This document shows positions 1 through 7,543 of a DNA stretch of 64,000 nucleotides, in pieces (the first letter of the stretch is position 1; every line of letters starts with the position of its first letter). The stretch lies in assembly GCA_907163375.1 (NCBI GenBank), contig CAJQUW010001646.1, forward strand, positions 186,001 to 250,000, written 5' to 3'. This DNA is from Prostheceraeus crozeri (taxonomy: Eukaryota; Platyhelminthes; Polycladida; Euryleptidae). The notes under the pieces were generated by a model. That model was given only the letters and a program-made list of their open reading frames with translations, searched no databases and was not told where the DNA came from. The translations under genes and the position numbers were made by a program.

Positions 1-215
1 CTTTATTAACTAAGTTGAAGTCAAAGCAGCTTTCGGTGCTTTAATTAATACTTTTCGGATCTTGATGTTGAATCACCTTGAGATTTGGGATCCCAACAGA
101 CTAAGTCTTCATGCTTTCAACTTTATGCTTTTCCAATAGCGCCTATGGAAATTTCTAATTTTGTAAAATGCATATCTGCAGAATTGGCAATATATGAAAC
201 TCCTAGTACTATGAG
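1..215. other. intron sequence, no feature seen
   Basis: AT-rich sequence with no open frame of note. It lies beyond the last visible exon of the minus-strand IFI44-like gene, which ends in a splice donor at 1599, so it is most simply intron of that gene. Confidence 0.4.
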
Positions 216-419
216 TAGGGTTCGGAAAATATATTTTTCAGCAAAAAGCATTTTTTAAAAATATTTTTGAAGTTTTCGGGGTGTTTAAAATATTTCTATT
301 TTCTCAAACACTTTTTAAATATTTCTAAGGCCTGTGGACTCAAATACATTAGACTTACTCAAATGCTTTGTATTTCGTTAAACCCTTGATTTGTTGGGAT
401 TAACACATGCCATGAATAT

Positions 420-547
420 GGTTTAAGTTGTGGAGCCAGGGTAAACCAGATGTTCTGTTGTGAAAAACGCATTATGCCAAAACACGATGCATTTCGCTTA
501 CCAACTGAACATCTGGTTTACTATGGCTCCACAGCTTAAATCAAACC
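420..547. repeat. foldback inside the hAT element
   Basis: Bases 420-455 and 507-547 are inverted copies of each other. Both arms contain GTGGAGCCA and the complement of CATCTGGTTTAC. The roughly 50-base spacer is itself partly self-complementary. It may be an inserted small foldback or part of the hAT sub-terminal structure. Confidence 0.7.
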
Positions 548-849
548 TTGATTTAATCATATGCTAAAAGCAAAATATTGAATGCTGGGATACATCAGCA
601 GTCACCATAAAGGGCATGTACACCTTCTACTGTCTTTGACCATCTTATATCAAAAATTTTTAAAAATTGAGGCTCCGTCACAGATTCGTGTAGAAAGACA
701 AATACAACACTTCCCTACCACTTGACCCTATCATTACCCGATGAGGAGCGTAAGTATAAGCGCTATACTTTTGTGTCGAAAATTTGGACTTCGTACGAAC
801 TGCTATTGATTCACTCGAATCTTAGGATGCAGCATCGATCAGACAAAGT

Positions 850-1292
850 AATGCGATCATGGGTGACACGGATTTAAGATTAGGACTAGCACATATCGCC
901 GCCAACTTGCACCGTCTGCCTGACCTGATTTAATCACTGGAGACCCAAGGATTCAGTCTAATTGACTCTTTCTCAGCCGTCACCGATGCAGAGAATGCAA
1001 CCAAGAAGAAATATGATAAGGCTTATCAAAAATATTTACGTATTCAAGTCCTGCTCTCTATTGAGTTAGTGTTGCAAAGTTGCGAGAACTCACTCACAGA
1101 CAATACATGTCTCCTCACCAGGCTATCACCTATGACTTTGCGCCGATCACGAGCGCCGACGTCGAGCGCATGTTTTTGACATACAAGACGATTTTATCTA
1201 ACAATCGTCGGAGACTTTCTTCCGAAATCTCTCTAAAATATCAGTCTGCTATTGATTTATCAGCAAATGGAATTAAATGCTTTTATTTTTAA
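850..1292 (+). pseudogene. hAT transposase C-terminal fragment
   Basis: An open stretch at 1080-1292 contains PITSADVERMF followed by YKTILSNNRR. This is the signature of the C-terminal dimerisation region of hAT transposases of the CGG-binding-protein-1-like group, usually written PITSxDVERSFS. Upstream, at about 890-1080, the same family can be followed with a stop codon in it (NLHRLPDLI, stop, SLETQGFSLID). The N-terminal zinc finger and the catalytic core are absent. The remnant sits between the inverted repeats at 216 and 1516 and is not functional. Confidence 0.6.
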
Positions 1293-1599
1293 TTTCCTTT
1301 TTGTTTAGAACTTTTGGGGGAAGTGAGTATCTAAATAAGTTGATGGGATGAACTTCACTTTTTCCTGAACACAGTGGAGTCATTACAATAATTCACAGTA
1401 TAATTTGATTTCTAAACACAGAAATTTTGTCGATTTTTTAAAATACATCGAGATTTTGAAAAGAATAAATACTTAAATATTTTGATGGTTTTGACTAAAT
1501 ATTTTTCCGAACCCCAGTTAAGAGCTTCAAAATTCATTTTTTGTAATATGACAGCTTTTACTATTTCATTTGATGTTATTCATTCAAAGCACAACTTAC

Positions 1600-1836
1600 A
1601 TTTTTCCCGACATGCGACTTTGTAAGCGCTTGTGACTTGTTGCTCTTGAATATCTTGCTTCACATTAACTGTAAAGATGACATGGTCTACCATCCTCAAG
1701 TGCGAGGGATCAGACAAAGTCGTTGGACTTCGATTATCGTTTAGAGGACCAATAAGCTCTGTACCCTCGGGGACTAAGCCGTCAAGAATACTACGAAGAA
1801 GGATGTCAGGAAGTCCATTTTGGTTATTCAAAAGTC
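1600..1836 (-). CDS. IFI44-like GTPase, internal exon (third visible)
   Basis: Host exon flanked by a polypyrimidine-AG acceptor (ending TTTTCAG, 1837-1843) and a GTAAGT donor starting at 1599. Read in the phase left by the exon at 1902-2011, it stays open throughout. It continues the DCPGL motif (switch/G3-like) of the preceding exon into LLNNQNGLPDILLRSILDG and later HLRMVDHVIFTVNV. The order and spacing of GL, DI, ILDG, SL.D..H and VIF resemble vertebrate IFI44/IFI44L after the P-loop. The exon ends in phase 1, so the gene continues beyond the left edge of the window. The family assignment is by eye from motif order. Confidence 0.7.
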
Positions 1837-1901
1837 CTGAAAATTGAACATGTGATCAACAATGATGTGCATTGTGATTACATACAATGATGTCTACAAA
1901 C

Positions 1902-2011
1902 CTGGACAGTCTACCAATGTAGGCAAGCGAAAATCTCTTTGAAAAGCTATGTTAGAAAATAAATCCTTCAGTCTTTGCACTTCTCTTGGAAGAAGTCCAA
2001 TGTTTGGATAT
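1902..2011 (-). CDS. IFI44-like GTPase, internal exon (second visible)
   Basis: A 110-base exon with acceptor ATTTATCTTCAG directly upstream (minus strand) and donor GTTTGT at 1901-1896. In phase with both neighbours it encodes YPNIGLLPREVQRL, then RLPTLVDCP, the start of the DxxG-type guanine-nucleotide motif. The upstream intron runs from 19890 to 2012 and contains all of Polinton-1. The downstream intron is only 65 bases. Phase matching at both junctions (2 bases carried in, 1 carried out) is the main support that this is a real exon. Confidence 0.7.
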
Positions 2012-2294
2012 CTGAAGATAAATATGTGCATTATTTATCACAAGTGTGGTTCATGCGCGTGGTGGAATAATCTGACATTTCTGAGAAATAAATTAATTTG
2101 AATCTGATCCTTTGTTACTCTAAGACATTGATACTAAAATTCTGCATTGAATGCAAGTCCAAAACTGTCGAAACATCAGACCAGTGGATTGGATCCTGAT
2201 CTGATTATTTTTGTATGTGAGTGTTTTGAGGTGTAAGCTCCTGACGCTTTTTGCATGCATCACTTCCCAGCTGCATCCATTTCCACTTTCATAT

Positions 2295-2300
2295 CGCATT
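2295..2300. repeat. target-site duplication, left copy
   Basis: The six bases CGCATT directly precede the AGTAGTAATC end of Polinton-1. They are repeated exactly at 17471-17476 after the other end. Polintons characteristically duplicate 6 bp on integration. Confidence 0.92.
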
Positions 2301-3773
2301 AGTAGTAATCCCATCCCAGGCGCAAGTCCAAAGTGTGCAACGATGAGTCATCATGCTGACACAGCCCCACCCTCTGAAAGGAAGGTGAGGGAGATGGCCA
2401 AAGATGTGCTGGGAGGAATGGGTCCGTGAGGAGGAAACCGTTCCCTACCCCCCCTTTGGAAGGAAGGAAGGAAGGAAGAGTTTTCCAGCAAGCGGTGGAA
2501 TCTCGGAAGGAAGGCGGTAGGAATCTCGGAAGGATAGAGTGAGGAAAGGGGCAGGTGTTGGTGGTTTTGGGATGAGAAAAGTCGTTTTTCGTCATGAAGG
2601 AGGGTTCAGTTGTGAAAACGGAGGTCAGATTCGGAATCTATGTGAAATTTTGGGTTGGGAAGGATGGAAGAAGGAGCAGCAAGGGGTGGAATCTCTGAAA
2701 ACGGCAGAGTTGGAAAAAGGCGGGTGTTGATGATTTTGGGATGAAAAAAGTCGTTTATCGGCATGAGGGAGGCCTCGGATTGGAAAACAGAGGCCAGATT
2801 CGGAATCTGCGAGAAATTTTGGGTTAGGAAGGATGTTTCCAGCGACATCGGAGAGAAAAAATTTCGAGGACGTCCCCCATCCCTCCTGTCAGACTTCCAA
2901 CTTTGGTTCTAGAGATCGTAGAAAGTCGTGTGATAGCTCATTTGAAAGCTAAAAAGATGAAAAATGCAATGAAAAGCTCAGTTTGCTACTATTTTCCTGG
3001 GTTTAGAGAGGAAAATGGCAGGAAATCGTCAGAGTTGGAAAAGGCAGGTTTTGGATGTTTTGGGATGAGAAAGTCCATTTTTCGACATGAAGGAGGCCTC
3101 GGATGGGAAAACAGAGTGCAAATTCGGACGTTTTGACCAATTTTGAGTTTAGGAGCTTCTTTCCAGCTCAATCGGAGAGAAAAAGTTCTGACCCCCCCTC
3201 GGCAGCGATCTTCCAACTTTGGTTCTAGAGATCGTAGAAAGTCGTGTGATAGCTCATTTGAAAGCTAAGAGTGAGAAAAATGCAGTGGAAAGCACAGTTT
3301 GGTCCTATTCTCATGGGTTGAGAGAGGAAAATGGCAGGAAAACGTCAGAGTTGGAAAAGGCAGGTTTTGTATGTTTTGGGATGAGAAAAGTCGTTTTTCG
3401 ACATGAAGGAGTGCTCGGATGGGAAAACAGATTCGGACTTTTTGGCCAATTTTGGGTCTAGGAACTTCTTTCCAGCTCAATCGGAGAGAAAAAGTTTTGA
3501 GGACGTCCCCCCCTCTGGACGAGACTTCCAACTTTGGTTCTAGAGATCGTAGAAAGTCGTGCAATAGCTCATTTGAAAGCTAAGAGTGAGACAAATTCGG
3601 TGGAAAGCACGGCTTGTTCCCATCTGCTTTCGTTTCGATGTGAGACACTATTGAAAATGTTGGGCATTGGCGAAAAGTTAGAATTTTTATGAAAATCGCT
3701 CCAGCGGGTGAACCAAGCCTCGGACGGGAAAACAGAAACCAGATTTGGAATCAGCGTGCCATTTTACACCTGA
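2301..3773. repeat. Polinton-1 left terminal inverted repeat
   Basis: About 1.47 kb pairing with 16645-17470 in inverted orientation. The outermost 30 bases match almost perfectly, and the inner limit is where the two copies part after GTGCCATT. It is roughly 650 bases longer than its partner because of an internal tandem expansion (2905-3595). Composition is G/A-rich on this strand, with homopurine tracts. Confidence 0.88.
2905..3595. repeat. ~316-bp tandem units inside the left TIR
   Basis: The landmark GGTTCTAGAGATCGTAGAAA occurs at 2905, 3221 and 3536, each followed by GTCGTG and AGCTCATTTGAAAGCTAA. Spacings are 316 and 315 bases. The right TIR has a single counterpart at about 16850-16910. 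Two extra units account for nearly all of the length difference between the TIRs. Confidence 0.85.
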
Positions 3774-3813
3774 ATGTCATTCATGCTATGTCTCCGAAGT
3801 GATAGGAAGAAAG

Positions 3814-4236
3814 ATGACAGATGCAGTAGAGTTTACGAATGAATTTTGTTCACTACGTTTTCATCGACAAAGTCTTCGTGGTGTGATTAGGGACTACATC
3901 ATCTCATTTCATCATGAAAAGGCAGACTTTGAATTTGCTATCGCTAAAGGTTGCTTCGTCTTCCAAATGCTCATGGGCAGTTTGATAAATAAAGCTGTGA
4001 AAGGTCGATTAGTTGCAGAGATTGAATTTGAGAAAGTGACTGATGAACATGCAGGTGAACGTGTAGTGTTTCATTTTGCATCCTATTCTGCAGAGACAAT
4101 ACATGATCCAAAAGATTTCCATCAGCGACACATGGCGAAAATTGCATCTCGACTAGATTCATTTCAAGAGGATGGATCCAACTTGCTCTTATGTCGCATA
4201 AAACACATTCATATTCAACTCAATGTGCTAGACTAG
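3814..4236 (+). CDS. free-standing copy of the Polinton polymerase N-terminal domain (I)
   Basis: A 140-residue open frame starting at the ATG of MTDAVEFTNE, just inside the TIR. It contains CSLRFHRQSLRGVIRDYI, a central KGRLVAEIEF strand and a C-terminal HIHIQLNVLD. The same order (xLRxxxxSLxxVxRDY, then KxxLxxxxxF, then an asparagine/aspartate helix, then xHIxIxLxxL) is found between the zinc fingers and the exonuclease domain of the element's own polymerase (about 11.3-11.8 kb, minus strand). I infer a duplicated, detached polymerase domain. Function unknown; DNA or protein binding in replication is possible. Related copies lie at 5135-5581 and 13674-14149. Confidence 0.6.
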   Translation: MTDAVEFTNEFCSLRFHRQSLRGVIRDYIISFHHEKADFEFAIAKGCFVFQMLMGSLINKAVKGRLVAEIEFEKVTDEHAGERVVFHFASYSAETIHDPKDFHQRHMAKIASRLDSFQEDGSNLLLCRIKHIHIQLNVLD

Positions 4237-4266
4237 ATTTGACTACAAGATTTGGGAAAAGCAATC

Positions 4267-4743
4267 ATGAGTCAGTCGTCCGCGTGCCTCCTTTTCCCTG
4301 CTCCAACGAAGTCAGGGGAGAAACGGAGGTCTCTGATTGACTCTCATAGTGTCAAATGTGGATTCGCAGGAGACTATGAAAGCAGACGTCTCCCCATGTT
4401 CTCTTCATTTCATTCTCTTGACTTGAAAAGCGTGTATGACTTGCTCAAGCCATTCTCCGTCTCAATTTTGTCTGATTCAATCCTGTTTGCAAATTTACAA
4501 GTGAGTCTCATGACTGTATGGCCTAAACCTTACCAACATTTTAGAAGAGAGATTCGGGAGAGTGTGTGGCCGATGATTGTACAAGCTTATTTTGTTGAAC
4601 CATCACCACCACCGCCACCTCCACCACCTAGACGCTTTACTTTTAAGTCTTTTAGGGAATTGAAACTTAATTCGGGTCCTAAGCCCAAGACATTTAATTT
4701 ACTGGACGATGACGAAGACTTAGACTTTGGTGATAAGCTTTAA
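4267..4743 (+). CDS. orphan Polinton-1 protein with proline run and acidic tail
   Basis: 158 residues from the ATG of MSQSSACLLF, 30 bases after the preceding gene. The first half is unremarkable. Residues about 115-124 are a run of prolines (SPPPPPPPP), followed by a basic RRFTFKSFRELK stretch and a strongly acidic C-terminus, LLDDDEDLDFGDKL. No known domain is recognised. The stop is followed after 20 bases by a histone-type stem-loop (4764-4779), and a polyadenylation signal AATAAA lies further on at 4886. Polyproline plus acidic tail suggests a protein-interaction or activation-type role, but this is only inference. Confidence 0.5.
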   Translation: MSQSSACLLFPAPTKSGEKRRSLIDSHSVKCGFAGDYESRRLPMFSSFHSLDLKSVYDLLKPFSVSILSDSILFANLQVSLMTVWPKPYQHFRREIRESVWPMIVQAYFVEPSPPPPPPPPRRFTFKSFRELKLNSGPKPKTFNLLDDDEDLDFGDKL

Positions 4744-4763
4744 ATCATGTGAACGCCCCAAAA

Positions 4764-4779
4764 GGTCCTCTCAAGGGCC
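4764..4779 (+). promoter_or_regulatory. histone-mRNA-like 3' stem-loop
   Basis: GGTCCTCTCAAGGGCC folds into a six-pair stem (one G-U pair) with a four-base loop, the geometry of the replication-dependent histone stem-loop. It is preceded by CCAAAA and followed by ACCTCA, close to the conserved histone flanks CCAAA and ACCCA. It lies 20 bases after a stop codon. The loop differs from the metazoan consensus at two bases, and no clear purine-rich downstream element is seen. Confidence 0.5.
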
Positions 4780-5134
4780 ACCTCATATGTCACTGCTAAG
4801 CTAAGGATTTTCTTTTCTCTGATGATCATGAATGTACTTAGTGGTATTCTTTCGTTACAGACCACCATCCCATTGTAATACTAGAAATAAAGCCACCTAC
4901 ATTGCAAAACCCTCTTCACGCTGGTATTGTAGTCTATATGACGTTTATGAACTGTATCTATATTATTGTCAACAGCATGGGTATATGTAAAACATGTTTT
5001 TACTCCTTGTGAATGAGTGATGATCATTTTATGAAGTGTATTCTGTACTTGTAAATTTTGTCTTGTGTTGAATAAACTTACTGTGGAACATGATTTATTT
5101 CTGTTTTATTCATAGTGGAAATCATTGAAGCAAT
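4780..5134 (+). other. 3' flank with polyadenylation signals
   Basis: No gene is seen. AATAAA occurs at 4886-4891 and 5071-5076, both on the plus strand downstream of the 4267-4743 gene, so polyadenylation is available as an alternative to the stem-loop. Confidence 0.5.
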
Positions 5135-5581
5135 ATGAAATCTATAGTCACAACGTTTATGATGGCGCATCGTACACTAAGTAACCACATGTGTCATTTG
5201 ACACTTGATCAACAAGGATTCGATGGATTTTTGCAAGATTGGAAACTTACATTTAAAATGAAGATGAATGATATGAAAGTAGTGCTAACTGAAAGCCCTC
5301 CTCTCTTCAAAAGATTGATGGAGTGTTTACAACCTCAAGATGTAAAGGGTGGACTCGTTGCTTATATAGAGTTGAAAGATTTGCAAAAACCACTTCGTTT
5401 TGGATCTTATTGCACAGATTGGATTACTCTTAGTGATCAATTTTATGGTCGTCATATGGAGAAAATTATGGAGAGAATAGTAGAGACGATGGAAGGAAAT
5501 GCGTACGTTGTTAAACATATCATGATTCAACTGAGTGTGCTTACATCCACGACTTTGTTTGATGGTCGACACATTGTGTAG
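5135..5581 (+). CDS. free-standing copy of the Polinton polymerase N-terminal domain (II)
   Basis: 148 residues; an in-frame ATG 24 bases further in (MMAHRTLSN) is an alternative start. Conserved landmarks shared with 3814-4236 are CHLTLDQQGF near the start, KGGLVAYIEL in the middle, a charged YGRHMEKIMERIVETM helix and a final HIMIQLSVL. These match the same region of the element's polymerase, so this is a second detached copy. An AATAAA signal begins 5 bases after the stop (5586). It is strongly diverged from copy I, so the duplication is old. Function unknown. Confidence 0.6.
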   Translation: MKSIVTTFMMAHRTLSNHMCHLTLDQQGFDGFLQDWKLTFKMKMNDMKVVLTESPPLFKRLMECLQPQDVKGGLVAYIELKDLQKPLRFGSYCTDWITLSDQFYGRHMEKIMERIVETMEGNAYVVKHIMIQLSVLTSTTLFDGRHIV

Positions 5582-5632
5582 ATGCAATAAAGATTTCTTT
5601 TCACTGAGTATTTTGTAATGGTGTATAGAACA

Positions 5633-5826
5633 ACATGAGTCATTGCGCTTTGTTAGATAAATGAATGCGTCTTTGTTCGAGAAAAGGGGCGTGACACGAC
5701 ATGAGTCATTGCGCTTTGTGCATTACTATCGGGCTCTTTGTTAGATGAATGAATGCGTCTTTGTTCGCTAGAAGGGATGTGTCACTAAAGTCTTTGTGAG
5801 GACTAGAACGACTTTGTGTATAAATA
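5633..5826 (+). promoter_or_regulatory. promoter region with AP-1 sites and TATA box
   Basis: A ~45-base block containing ATGAGTCATTGCGCTTTGT is present twice (from about 5634 and 5701). ATGAGTCAT is a perfect AP-1 (TRE) core. A TATA box TATAAATAGG follows at about 5819-5828, some 170 bases before the ATG at 5992. The arrangement looks like an upstream activating region plus core promoter for the next gene. Confidence 0.55.
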
Positions 5827-5991
5827 GGAAAGGTTTCCACCCACGCAGTCAAAAGTTCACGTGTGATAACTCTTTGTCACGTAACAAAGACAGGGAAAAC
5901 GAGAAAAGGGAAACGCATGTGATTGGAGCTAGGTCTGGTTATAAAACGAACGACTGAGCTCACGGCAATCATTTCCGTCCTTGCGCTAACC

Positions 5992-6558
5992 ATGCAGTTG
6001 CTCGAAGCCATCAACTCCTCTGCTCTCGCACTGGGTACACTGAACTCCCTTACTTTAGCATCGGGTAAAAATGCTTTCAATCAAAAGATAACTCATCATG
6101 GAGAAGCCGTGACCATAAAAACTCCAAGTCATCGGATAGATTATCTAAATGTTATGTCAACAAAGTATGGACTGGCCGTGTGTGTGCCGCTAGACTATTG
6201 GACACGGTTACAATTCAATACTCTTGAAACATTCCTGAAAGAAAATCTCACCATTTCCAAAAAAATTGTTCGACACAATCGGAAGCGGCCACAAGTTCCC
6301 ATCATGGAAAGACGATACATGTATGTTCATGTGGATGGACACTGTCTCATCATCCATGAAAAGGAGGGCAGCGAATTCGACTCACTCAATTGCAAACCAC
6401 TCCCCATTTTGGGAAAAGGATTCTACTCCTTCGAAATTAAAATTCAAACCATCTACATGGGTCCGCGCAGGGACGGAAGGTTGTTTACGTTGAATCCCTA
6501 TCTTGTCTCCATAACCTTTAAAAATGATGCCCATGTTGATGATGATCAACTACAGTAA
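5992..6558 (+). CDS. orphan Polinton-1 protein, possibly nucleic-acid binding
   Basis: 188 residues from the first ATG downstream of the TATA box (MQLLEAINSS). The upstream part of the same open frame has no ATG. The N-terminal 40 residues are helical and small-residue rich. The middle has alternating hydrophobic strands (YGLAVCVPLDYW, YMYVHVDGHCLII), and the C-terminal half reads FYSFEIKIQTIYMGPRRDG then FTLNPYLVSITF. This beta-rich pattern would suit a small single-strand-binding-type fold, but I cannot name a family. There is no counterpart in the visible part of Polinton-2. The stop is followed by a histone-like hairpin with a CAAGAAAGA element. Confidence 0.5.
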   Translation: MQLLEAINSSALALGTLNSLTLASGKNAFNQKITHHGEAVTIKTPSHRIDYLNVMSTKYGLAVCVPLDYWTRLQFNTLETFLKENLTISKKIVRHNRKRPQVPIMERRYMYVHVDGHCLIIHEKEGSEFDSLNCKPLPILGKGFYSFEIKIQTIYMGPRRDGRLFTLNPYLVSITFKNDAHVDDDQLQ

Positions 6559-6587
6559 CACTCTCCACACACTGAGAACGCACCATC

Positions 6588-6632
6588 GGTCTTTATGAGA
6601 CCACGGCCTAACGGCCACCGTATCAAGAAAGA
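6588..6632 (+). promoter_or_regulatory. histone-like hairpin plus downstream purine element
   Basis: GGTCTTTATGAGACC (6588-6602) forms a five-pair stem with a five-base loop. It is followed by a second small palindrome, GGCCTAACGGCC (6605-6616). CAAGAAAGA lies at 6624-6632; this 9-mer equals the downstream element of sea-urchin histone genes that pairs with U7 snRNA. The stem-loop is one base shorter than the canonical 16-mer, so the resemblance is imperfect. It starts 30 bases after the stop at 6558. Confidence 0.45.
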
Positions 6633-6714
6633 AAATGTACACTCACCATTCCGCACATAAGCATGACTCTCTCCTTCTTTCTTAGGCATACCCTTCTTCA
6701 CTCAGGTTTTAAAC

Positions 6715-7344
6715 ATGTGGAAATTATCAGCATGGCTCCATGTATCATGGAAAAATCAGTGTGTTACATTTCATGATACGAAACGTCAACTTCAGATAAC
6801 TCTAGAACGCTTTCAAATACGAAGGTTGCATCGCGCTATCCTATCCAACTCTTGTCGTATCATTAACGTAGGAGATGGCATTGTATTTATTCGCATTCAA
6901 GAGATGATTCTACATAATGATCACTGCTACATCGTGATTCCAAAACACTCATGGGAAAAGTATAAAAGGGAAGTTCACTCAACCCTCATGTCATTTGTGA
7001 GTCATGCTCCCCATCCGCATCATCAACGCCATGCGCGAAATGAATCTCAGAAGAGACATCGATTTAGAACAGTTGCATACTCATCTTCCCGATTCAGTCT
7101 ATCATCGCGGTCGTTCACAAATGTTGGTCATTCGCATGAGCAACGGTCGAAATCTTCAAATCTTTCGCTGCGGCAAAATCCAAGTCCTAGGAAACCTTTC
7201 TCATTTCGTGATGCAGTCCATGTGTTACGAAGTCGTCAAGAAAATGCGAACACTCATGCCTCATCTACGCCTGAGTCCCCTGACATTGAAGAATATAGTA
7301 GTGTCTGTTCAATTGAAGATGTTAGTGAATCTAGCCAACATTAA
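6715..7344 (+). CDS. Polinton accessory protein overlapping the TBP-like gene
   Basis: 209 residues. The first ~100 form a beta-rich domain ending in HSWEKYKREVHSTLMSFV. The remainder is histidine-, serine- and arginine-rich and ends in an acidic tail. A homologue with the same layout lies in Polinton-2 at 61129-61797. Shared landmarks are SWEKYKR, R(K/R)PFSFxxAVxxLR, TP..PD(I/M)EE and a terminal SIE. The final 341 bases overlap the TBP-like gene at 7004 in the +1 frame. The fold of the first domain, with its SWxxYKxxxH helix, loosely recalls PC4-type ssDNA-binding/coactivator domains; that is speculation. The start is the ATG at 6715. Confidence 0.65.
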   Translation: MWKLSAWLHVSWKNQCVTFHDTKRQLQITLERFQIRRLHRAILSNSCRIINVGDGIVFIRIQEMILHNDHCYIVIPKHSWEKYKREVHSTLMSFVSHAPHPHHQRHARNESQKRHRFRTVAYSSSRFSLSSRSFTNVGHSHEQRSKSSNLSLRQNPSPRKPFSFRDAVHVLRSRQENANTHASSTPESPDIEEYSSVCSIEDVSESSQH

Positions 7345-7543
7345 AACCAGTAATCATTGTATATTTTATGAAACTGAACTCTTTCCTGCTGCTCTGATTC
7401 GGAAGTGTCATCCTGTACATATTGCAGTGTTTCACAACGGACATTGTATCATGACTGGTTTACGTGATATCAGTAAAGTAGCTGACATTGTTAAATCTTT
7501 AATGCGTTATCTGTATGAGTCACAGTTAATAGAATCGTGTTAA
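7004..7543 (+). CDS. TATA-binding-protein-like protein of Polinton-1
   Basis: 179 residues, the size of a bare TBP core. Two imperfect repeats are visible. The first runs from RRDIDLEQLHTHLPDSVYH through MLVIRMSNGRNLQIF to GKIQVLGNLS. The second runs from LKNIVVSVQL through YETELFPAALI to HIAVFHNGHCIMTGL. Cellular TBP has the same landmarks: N-M-V-S in the second repeat, YEPELFPGLI, then a hydrophobic strand and a GKVVLTGAK turn. The saddle architecture therefore looks retained, though many positions differ from the cellular protein. It probably redirects host transcription to Polinton promoters (inference). Its first 341 bases lie inside another gene's frame. Confidence 0.75.
   Translation: MLPIRIINAMREMNLRRDIDLEQLHTHLPDSVYHRGRSQMLVIRMSNGRNLQIFRCGKIQVLGNLSHFVMQSMCYEVVKKMRTLMPHLRLSPLTLKNIVVSVQLKMLVNLANIKTSNHCIFYETELFPAALIRKCHPVHIAVFHNGHCIMTGLRDISKVADIVKSLMRYLYESQLIESC

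Larger units (their letters stand above)
216..1516. mobile_element. degenerate hAT-type DNA transposon
   Basis: The two ends match as terminal inverted repeats: the left end reads TAGGGTTCGGAAAATAT and the complement of the right end TGGGGTTCGGAAAAATAT. Further A/T-rich sub-terminal stretches also resemble each other in inverse orientation. Inside is a fragment of a hAT transposase C-terminus (850-1292). At about 1.3 kb it is much shorter than an autonomous hAT element and cannot encode a full transposase, so it is a deleted, non-autonomous copy. The flanking 8 bases are only weakly similar, so no clean target duplication can be claimed. Confidence 0.65.

Noticed and set aside
2299-3564. Several 60-100-codon open frames on both strands inside the left TIR
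   Set aside because: They follow the tandem TIR units and the purine bias of one strand, change frame between units and have no counterpart in the right TIR. They are by-products of composition.
4252-4266. Start of the 4267-4743 gene placed upstream at 4252
   Set aside because: The extra codons begin without an ATG; the first ATG is at 4267.
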